A stretch of DNA of 11,224 nt from JBBDRW01 sp040905265 (GTDB taxonomy: Bacteria; Bacteroidota; Rhodothermia; Balneolales; Balneolaceae). Below the pieces are notes generated by a model. The model did no database searches, was not told the DNA's origin, and saw nothing but the letters and a program-made list of their open reading frames with translations. The position numbers were made by a program, and so were the translations under genes. Position 1 is the first letter of the stretch, and each line of letters starts with the position of its first letter. The DNA lies in contig JBBDRW010000026.1 of the NCBI GenBank assembly GCA_040905265.1, positions 1-11,224 on the forward strand, given 5' to 3'. Below are positions 6,914 through 11,224 of this stretch, in pieces.

Positions 6914-8284
6914 ATGGCCAGACGAAAACGACACGATATTCCGAGAGCTTCTAAAAAAGAGATCTTCGGGTGGGCAATGTTTGATTTTGCCAACCAGTCT
7001 TATACCCTGCTGATTATCACCGTCATTTTTCCGGTTCTCTTTACCACCGTGATTGTGGGAGATTCCGGGGATGACTACCGTCTGGGGAACCTGCTCTGGA
7101 GTGTCGCTCTCGCGGTCAGCTACCTGATGGTGGTACTGACCGGCCCGGTGTTTGGCGCGATCATGGACTATTCGGCCTCGAAAAAACGGTTCCTCTTCTA
7201 CAGCTATATTGTGACGGTCATTTTTACCACAGCGCTCTATTTCGTGGAGCCCGGGTTTATCTTTCTGGGTGTGATTCTTATTATCATCTCCAATTTTGCT
7301 TATGCAATCGGGGAGAACTTTATCGCTGCCTTCCTCCCCAGTCTCGGCCCTCCGAAGGACCTGGGGAAAATTTCCGGATTCGGATGGGCAATGGGGTATG
7401 CCGGAGGGCTCTTTTCAGCTGGTTTTGTGATCCTTTTTCTGGGGGATGCCACGGCAGAGAATTTTGAGAGAATTCGCTGGGTCGGGCCGTTTGCAGCACT
7501 CTTTTTTATGCTCACGGCCATACCTACATTTCTCTGGGTGAGAGAGCCCGGTGCAAGGCAGAGCCTTCCGGAGGGAGAGACGTTTCTTTCGGTCGGTTTT
7601 GAACGTCTTGGAAACACGCTGGAGGAGATCGGGAATTTTCGGGATCTGGCTATTTTTCTCGGATCTGTTTTCTTCGCCATGGCAGGGATCTACATCATCA
7701 TCACCTTTGCGTTTATCTACGGAGACCAGATCGTTCAGTGGGATGAAACGGTGCGGGTGCTGATGTTTGTGGTCGTACAGATTACGGCTGCTGCCGGTGC
7801 GTTTCTTTTCGGATTGCTTCAGGATCGTGCCGGCGCCCGGTTCACCTATATTCTGACGTTAATCTGCTGGTTTTTCGGAGTATTGGGTATTTATGGAGTG
7901 ATCGATATTACCGCCTGGCTGAACAGCACGTTTAACAGTAACCTGGAGGAGCAGTATGTTTTTCTCTACATCGGAGTGATCGCCGGAATGAGCCTGGGAG
8001 CAAGCCAGTCTGCCAGCCGGGCACTGGTGGGGCTTTTTACGCCTGAAGAGAAATCGGCCGAGTTTTTCGGTTTTTGGGGGTTGTTCAACAAACTGGCCGG
8101 TGTTTTTGGTATTCTCGGGCTTGGGATGCTTCAAGCCCAGTTCGGGCTCCACAGAGCGATTCTTTTCTGCGCAGCTCTCTTCCTTGTCGCAATCCTTGTC
8201 TGCCTCTTTGTCAATGAAAAGCGGGGAGAGAAGGCCGCGGACAGCTATCAGGAACGCAATGTAGAGGTTGCCGGCTCATCATGA
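6914..8284 (+). CDS. MFS transporter, UMF1/Atg22-like family
   Basis: This 456-residue inner-membrane protein has about twelve hydrophobic segments and resembles the UMF1 group of the major facilitator superfamily, which includes the yeast vacuolar amino-acid exporter Atg22. Signature pieces are FGWAMFDFANQSY (18-30) just before the first membrane helix, the motif A-like GAIMDYSASKKR (81-92), SGFGWAMGYAGG (154-165), and in the second half GASQSASRALVGLFTPEEK (362-380) followed by EFFGFWGL. A basic N-terminus and a charged central loop (about 210-245) lie on the cytoplasmic side by the positive-inside rule. The substrate of bacterial members is not established. The ATG at 6914 is the longest sensible start; no strong Shine-Dalgarno precedes it. 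An out-of-frame ATG at 6898 opens an 18-codon overlapping frame that I do not call. The gene is divergent from isocitrate dehydrogenase. Confidence 0.9.
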   Translation: MARRKRHDIPRASKKEIFGWAMFDFANQSYTLLIITVIFPVLFTTVIVGDSGDDYRLGNLLWSVALAVSYLMVVLTGPVFGAIMDYSASKKRFLFYSYIVTVIFTTALYFVEPGFIFLGVILIIISNFAYAIGENFIAAFLPSLGPPKDLGKISGFGWAMGYAGGLFSAGFVILFLGDATAENFERIRWVGPFAALFFMLTAIPTFLWVREPGARQSLPEGETFLSVGFERLGNTLEEIGNFRDLAIFLGSVFFAMAGIYIIITFAFIYGDQIVQWDETVRVLMFVVVQITAAAGAFLFGLLQDRAGARFTYILTLICWFFGVLGIYGVIDITAWLNSTFNSNLEEQYVFLYIGVIAGMSLGASQSASRALVGLFTPEEKSAEFFGFWGLFNKLAGVFGILGLGMLQAQFGLHRAILFCAALFLVAILVCLFVNEKRGEKAADSYQERNVEVAGSS

Positions 8285-8295
8285 TCGGAGGCACT

Positions 8296-8376
8296 ATGAG
8301 TTTTCCAACAAACACGAATTACCCGCTGAAATTCAGGGTTGTCGACACTTCTTTCCTGATCAAATTAAAAAAATAA
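8296..8376 (+). CDS. Possible 26-codon ORF with a strong Shine-Dalgarno
   Basis: An ATG at 8296 follows GGAGG (8287-8291) by four bases and opens a 26-codon frame ending in TAA 8374-8376. It starts 12 bases after the MFS stop, so it could be translated from the same transcript. The product, beginning MSFPTNTNYPLKF and ending FLIKLKK, has no signal peptide or clear domain. The NYPLKF beginning faintly recalls the start of Bacteroidota LURP-one/scramblase-like proteins, which would make it a truncated remnant, but nothing after the stop in any frame continues such a protein. The ribosome-binding site is stronger than those of most larger genes here, which is the main support. Function is unknown and the call is tentative. 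Confidence 0.3.
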   Translation: MSFPTNTNYPLKFRVVDTSFLIKLKK

Positions 8377-8426
8377 AAGAAAAAAGATGCATTTATGTAT
8401 CAGAATGTTAAATTGCGCCCATTCAA

Positions 8427-8445
8427 CTGTACAGGGTTAGGGTTA
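8427..8445. repeat. CTGTACAG palindrome followed by tandem GGGTTA
   Basis: A perfect eight-base palindrome CTGTACAG (8427-8434) runs directly into two copies of GGGTTA (8434-8445). The site lies about 80-95 bases before the start of the Hc1-like gene, in the region where its promoter should be. It could be part of a regulatory site; nothing more can be read from it. Confidence 0.35.
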
Positions 8446-8472
8446 ACATTGTACGATTTTATTCTACTAACA

Positions 8473-8490
8473 GGTGTTGATATCAGCACC
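8473..8490. promoter_or_regulatory. Near-perfect 18-base palindrome before the Hc1-like gene
   Basis: GGTGTTGAT is followed directly by ATCAGCACC, its reverse complement except for one transition (T/G pairing). An 18-base palindrome with no spacer is what a dimeric DNA-binding protein would recognise; it would be a poor RNA hairpin because there is no loop. It ends 33 bases before the ATG of the Hc1-like gene, so it lies at the promoter or leader. Operator function is inferred from symmetry and position only. Confidence 0.4.
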
Positions 8491-8523
8491 ACGAATCAAA
8501 AATTATAATATTGGAGATTGAAC

Positions 8524-8700
8524 ATGAGCAGAATTGATCAGGTAAAAACACTTATGAGCGAGCTGGAAGGGGATCTGGAGAAGTTCTACGATAAAGGGAA
8601 CAAAGCGGCCGGAACACGTGCCCGCAAGCAGCTCCAGGATCTAAAAAAGCTGGCTCAGGAGATCCGGCTTGAGATTCAGGCTAAAAAGAATCAGGACTGA
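8524..8700 (+). CDS. Small Hc1-like (histone H1-like) protein
   Basis: This 58-residue protein matches the short histone H1-like (Hc1-type) family common in Bacteroidota. It has an acidic helical first half containing ELEGDLEKFYDKGNKAAGTRA (split by the FYDKGNKAAGTR core at about 20-31), then a basic helix with QLQDLKKLAQEIRLEIQ, ending in KKNQD. The FY-KGNKAAGTR-RK core is the family hallmark. It probably binds DNA and helps shape the nucleoid, although small members have been little studied. Unlike chlamydial Hc1 it lacks the long Lys/Ala-rich tail, as is usual for this phylum. The ATG at 8524 is chosen because GGAG at 8513-8516 sits seven bases before it; a TTG two codons earlier is in frame but badly spaced. 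It is a single-gene unit with palindromes upstream and a strong terminator 30 bases downstream, as expected for an abundant protein. Confidence 0.85.
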   Translation: MSRIDQVKTLMSELEGDLEKFYDKGNKAAGTRARKQLQDLKKLAQEIRLEIQAKKNQD

Positions 8701-8723
8701 TTCTAACCTTGTATTCGCATTTT

Positions 8724-8757
8724 AAAAAACCCCGGCAGTCACTGCCGGGGTTTTTTT
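8724..8757 (+). terminator. Intrinsic terminator after the Hc1-like gene
   Basis: CCCCGGCAG (8730-8738) and CTGCCGGGG (8742-8750) form a perfect nine-base-pair stem with a TCA loop. It is preceded by six A (8724-8729) and followed by seven T (8751-8757), so the stem can extend to 15 pairs and the structure should work on both strands. It isolates the Hc1-like gene from the PH-domain pair downstream. Confidence 0.95.
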
Positions 8758-8824
8758 ATGGATTCATTTTTATTCTCTTGACAGGAACCTGTACTTTTAG
8801 CTGCCAACAGACCATACAGATTCC

Positions 8825-9307
8825 ATGAAAAAAGACCCGACCCGAAAACTGACTCCGCGTGCCATCCGTGCATGGCAGTGGTCAGCCGCATTCGGAAATC
8901 TCTTCTATTTTGCCATTCCGGGGGCCTACCTGGCCTACTTTGGGCTGGAGGACTCTTTCCATCTATGGATTGCAGGGATAGGTGTGGTGGTGATTTTCCT
9001 GCTCTGGCTCTCCGGAATCGTTTTCTTTCCCTACATCCGGTGGAAACGGTGGCGCTACTCGGTGGACCAGCACGAAATTGACCTGAAACGGGGGATTCTG
9101 GTGGTTCAGAGGACATTGATACCTCTCAGCCGGGTGCAGCATGTGGATACACGCCAGGGCCCGATCCTGAGGTGGTACAAACTCGCTTCGGTCACGATCT
9201 CGACAGCGGCAACCACGCATGAAATTCCCGCCCTGGATGAGGTGATCGCAGACCGGGTTCGAGATACAATCTCCAAATACGCACGTCTCGCAGAAGAAGA
9301 TGTCTGA
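8825..9307 (+). CDS. YdbS-like membrane protein with one bacterial PH domain
   Basis: This 160-residue protein has two membrane segments close together (about 22-40 and 47-70), then one bPH2 domain (about 72-150) in the cytoplasm. The domain is recognisable from WRYSVDQHEIDLKRGILVVQ (76-95), in which a basic strand is followed by R-G-I, then TLIPLSRVQHVDTRQGP (97-113) and the close HEIPALDE. This is the layout of Bacillus YdbS. Proteins of this pair have been linked to membrane homeostasis and resistance to some antimicrobial peptides, but their biochemical role is not settled. The ATG at 8825 is the natural start; the ribosome-binding site is weak. Its last eight bases overlap the start of the next gene, so the two are almost certainly co-translated. 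A weak promoter-like TTGACA at 8778-8783 has no matching -10 element. Confidence 0.88.
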   Translation: MKKDPTRKLTPRAIRAWQWSAAFGNLFYFAIPGAYLAYFGLEDSFHLWIAGIGVVVIFLLWLSGIVFFPYIRWKRWRYSVDQHEIDLKRGILVVQRTLIPLSRVQHVDTRQGPILRWYKLASVTISTAATTHEIPALDEVIADRVRDTISKYARLAEEDV

Positions 9308-10784
9308 TTTTCAACGCCAGCATCCGGTAGCCGCTATCACCCGGGCCGTAGACCTGGTCCGCGGAAACTTTGTCACGATTGTCGTACTGATGGTGGTCGG
9401 TGCCAGCGGGAGCGGCGGAGTTACGTTTGCCTGGTGGCTGGCAGGCCTGTTTCTCTTTCTGCTGGTTTCCGGTACGGCGGGCTGGTGGCGGTTTGTCTAT
9501 CGTGTGGAAAAAGGAGAGCTGCAGATTCGCCAGGGGATCTTTGTACGAAAGAATCTTTTTCTGACAAGAGACCGGATTCAGGTGATAGACGTCACAGCCG
9601 GTATTATTCAGCGGATGTTCGGCCTGGTGAGTGTGGAGATCAAAACGGCAGGATCGACGTCACGGGAAGCTTCGTTGAGTGCAGTGTCCCGGAGTGAAGC
9701 GCACCGCCTGACCGACCTGCTCCGGAACGGAGAACTGCATGGAGAAGGAGAAGAGGCAGAGGCGGCTGCGGTTGAACAAACCCGAAAAACCTATCACCTG
9801 CCCGCGAAGGAGCTACTCATCGCAGCGTCTACGTCCGGAAGTTTCGGGATTGCACTCTCCATTATTGCAACGATCTTCTCCCAGATCGAACCCCTTATCT
9901 CTGAAACCGAACTCTACGAGTGGTTTCTGGCGGTGATCCCCTCCGAAGCGGACGGGACGCTGATTCTAAGCCTTGTGGCGGTGTTTGTACTGTTTGCATG
10001 GCTGATGTCCTTTTTCGGTACACTGCTCACCTATGGAGATTTTACGCTGACCCTGGAGGAGGATGAGATGGTGATCCGGCGCGGAATCTTCGAGAAGAAA
10101 CAGATTACGGTCCCTTTCAACCGAATTCAGGCTGTCCGTGTCGTGGAAGGGATGTTGAGGCAGCCATTCGGGTACGGGACTCTCTATGTGGAAAGTGCCG
10201 GTTACGGGGACCAGAAAGGGTCCGGCTCGGTCGTCATCTTTCCTCTGATGAAAAGTTCGGAGATCGAGCTATTTTTGGGAGAGGTTCTTCCAGGCTACCG
10301 GGGTACTGTAAAAGCTGAAAAGCCACCTTTGAGAGCAGTAACACGATACATCATCCGCTCGACCCTTGTGCTGGCACTGGTTTTGGCCGGAGTCTGGGGG
10401 GTATTAAACGCCTCTGCCTGGATCTGGATTCTGCTGATACCGGGTATATTCTGGGGATGGCTACGGCACCATGACGCTGCTGTAGGTGTAGATCAGGAAC
10501 GTATTATACTAAGCAGCCGGGTTCTGGCACGGACAACCGCTATGGTCCGCAAAGAGCGGGCACAGGATTTACATGTGAGCTCAAGCATGATACAGCGGTT
10601 TCGCGGCTTTGCCGACCTGGAAGTGTCTGTCGCATCGGGAGACCAGGGACGAAGTTTTCGCATCCGGGATCTGGAGGCCGATACCCCTGAACGGCTGCTG
10701 CCCTGGATTACCAAAGAGCACAATGTAGAGCTATCGCCCGACGGAGCTGAAACTCCCGCGAAGCTAGTGCCTGGTTGGGGTTGA
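9300..10784 (+). CDS. YdbT-like membrane protein with three bacterial PH domains
   Basis: This 494-residue partner of the preceding gene repeats the two-helix plus bPH2 unit three times. Paired membrane segments lie at about 22-60, 172-195 with 219-242, and 350-386. Each is followed by a bPH2 domain: about 64-142 (YRVEKGELQIRQGIF, then TRDRIQVIDV), about 245-330 (LEEDEMVIRRGIFEKK, then VPFNRIQAVRV), and about 388-472 (VGVDQERIILSSRVLARTTA, then KERAQDLHV). The first two domains keep the R-G-I/F turn; the third has lost it (SSRVLAR) and looks divergent. Residues 145-163, between the first and second units, are acidic and probably disordered. The ATG at 9300 overlaps the previous stop by eight bases, typical of translational coupling, and the next gene starts 199 bases later. 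The family suggests a heteromeric membrane complex with YdbS; the ligand is unknown. Confidence 0.9.
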   Translation: MSDFQRQHPVAAITRAVDLVRGNFVTIVVLMVVGASGSGGVTFAWWLAGLFLFLLVSGTAGWWRFVYRVEKGELQIRQGIFVRKNLFLTRDRIQVIDVTAGIIQRMFGLVSVEIKTAGSTSREASLSAVSRSEAHRLTDLLRNGELHGEGEEAEAAAVEQTRKTYHLPAKELLIAASTSGSFGIALSIIATIFSQIEPLISETELYEWFLAVIPSEADGTLILSLVAVFVLFAWLMSFFGTLLTYGDFTLTLEEDEMVIRRGIFEKKQITVPFNRIQAVRVVEGMLRQPFGYGTLYVESAGYGDQKGSGSVVIFPLMKSSEIELFLGEVLPGYRGTVKAEKPPLRAVTRYIIRSTLVLALVLAGVWGVLNASAWIWILLIPGIFWGWLRHHDAAVGVDQERIILSSRVLARTTAMVRKERAQDLHVSSSMIQRFRGFADLEVSVASGDQGRSFRIRDLEADTPERLLPWITKEHNVELSPDGAETPAKLVPGWG

Positions 10785-10983
10785 TGGATAGGGGAGCATT
10801 TCTAACAGAAAAAATGCTGTTTTTGGATACTCAGCACCTGTTTTTTACACAAATTTTCGATTTCATAAAAAAAGTTGCAGGTTCGTTTTTTTTTTTAATT
10901 TCTTGGGAGAAGCAAAACGACCATACCCATACGACCCATCGGCTGTATAGGCTGAAATCAGTCGTACAGCCCTGCAATATGAA
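10785..10983. other. AT-rich gap with homopolymer tracts and a hairpin
   Basis: This gap follows the YdbT-like gene. It contains a weak hairpin candidate AACAG/CTGTT (10804-10808 and 10817-10821) followed by five T, which could be a poor terminator. It also holds seven A at 10867-10873 and eleven T at 10886-10896, and the longer hairpin listed separately at 10941-10971. I see no gene here; open frames through it overlap neighbours and have low-complexity composition. Confidence 0.5.
10941..10971 (+). promoter_or_regulatory. Hairpin just before the last gene
   Basis: GGCTGTA (10941-10947) pairs with TACAGCC (10965-10971). Inside, GGCTG (10950-10954) pairs with CAGTC (10959-10963) with one G-T wobble, leaving a four-base AAAT loop and a small 2x1 internal loop. 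No T tract follows, so it is not a standard terminator. It ends 12 bases before the ATG at 10984, where it could affect translation start. Structure is seen; role is inferred. Confidence 0.45.
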
Positions 10984-11224
10984 ATGAATACAGAGCATTC
11001 ATATCGGAAGCAGAGAAGCGAACCCTGGATCATGAAAGCGATGATCCTGGTTCTGCTTGTGGTCTGGCTTCCGGTGCTCTCCAACGGGTTTCTGCTGAAC
11101 TGGGACGACCAGTGGATGGTATTGGAGAACCCATACCTACAGGATGCGAACTTGCAGGTTGTCGGGACTATCTTCACCAACTCCTACGGCAGTCAGTACT
11201 CCCCGGTCAACTCCCTGGCCTATC
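10984..11224 (+). CDS. N-terminus of a multi-spanning GT-C/TPR (TMTC-like) membrane protein
   Basis: The frame runs off the right edge after 80 codons. A short basic N-terminus is followed by one membrane helix (about 18-36), then NWDDQWMVLENPYL (39-52) and QYSPVNSLAY (71-80). The Asp-Asp pair just after the first helix, followed by a Y-SP-N/L segment at the start of the next, is the pattern of GT-C-fold membrane glycosyltransferases. In Bacteroidota such sequences usually begin long proteins that end in tetratricopeptide repeats, similar to eukaryotic TMTC O-mannosyltransferases. The repeats themselves lie outside the window, so that part is inference. Two in-frame starts are possible: ATG 10984 and ATG 11032; the second would begin directly at the membrane helix, with GAGAAG about 14 bases before it. 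I chose the longer one; neither has a good Shine-Dalgarno. Confidence 0.7.
   Translation, partial: MNTEHSYRKQRSEPWIMKAMILVLLVVWLPVLSNGFLLNWDDQWMVLENPYLQDANLQVVGTIFTNSYGSQYSPVNSLAY

Noticed and set aside
6898..6954. 18-codon frame overlapping the MFS start
   Set aside because: It has no Shine-Dalgarno and its product has no features; such a frame is expected by chance. An upstream-ORF role is possible but unsupported.
8504..8509. TATAAT just before the Hc1-like gene
   Set aside because: Transcription from it would start inside or after the GGAG ribosome-binding site, leaving no usable leader.
1..11224. A defence island, biosynthetic cluster, mobile element or CRISPR array
   Set aside because: The genes are conserved metabolic, transport and membrane genes on mixed strands; there are no transposases, integrases, spaced direct repeats or long terminal inverted repeats that I could see by eye.

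Overview
The window looks like an ordinary chromosomal stretch of a Bacteroidota-lineage bacterium, possibly Balneolia/Rhodothermia. Four things point there: a fused alpha/beta 2-oxo acid dehydrogenase E1 of the Bacteroidetes type, a 58-residue Hc1-like histone protein typical of the phylum, a promoter with a TAnnTTTG-type -7 element, and mostly weak Shine-Dalgarno sequences. The placement rests on remembered family features, not on a search. Genes are moderately GC-rich and the intergenic gaps are AT-rich. I see no mobile element, CRISPR array, rRNA or tRNA.

Left part (1-4520, plus strand): the C-terminal end of a GNAT-like protein, then class II fumarase (fumC), then the fused E1 gene. The E1 gene sits behind a recognisable Bacteroidota promoter.

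Middle (4521-6781, minus strand): a convergent gap with small palindromes but no clear terminator, then heme O synthase (ctaB) and, upstream of it on the same strand, an NAD-type isocitrate dehydrogenase. These two could be co-transcribed across a 136-base gap.

Right part (6914-11224, plus strand): a UMF1/Atg22-family MFS transporter divergent from the isocitrate dehydrogenase; a possible 26-codon ORF with a strong Shine-Dalgarno just behind it; the Hc1-like gene, preceded by palindromes and ended by a textbook intrinsic terminator; an overlapping pair of bacterial PH-domain membrane proteins (YdbS-like and YdbT-like); and the 5' end of a multi-spanning membrane protein of the GT-C/TPR (TMTC-like) type, with a hairpin just before its start.

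Fumarase, isocitrate dehydrogenase, the 2-oxo acid dehydrogenase E1 and heme O synthase all serve the TCA cycle, oxidative decarboxylation and aerobic respiration, so the window suggests a respiring heterotroph. The genes are not one operon and I see no convincing new multi-gene system. The points most worth a second look are small: the unlisted short ORF, the palindromes before the Hc1-like gene, the leader hairpin near the right edge, and the atypical thiamine diphosphate motif of the fused E1.
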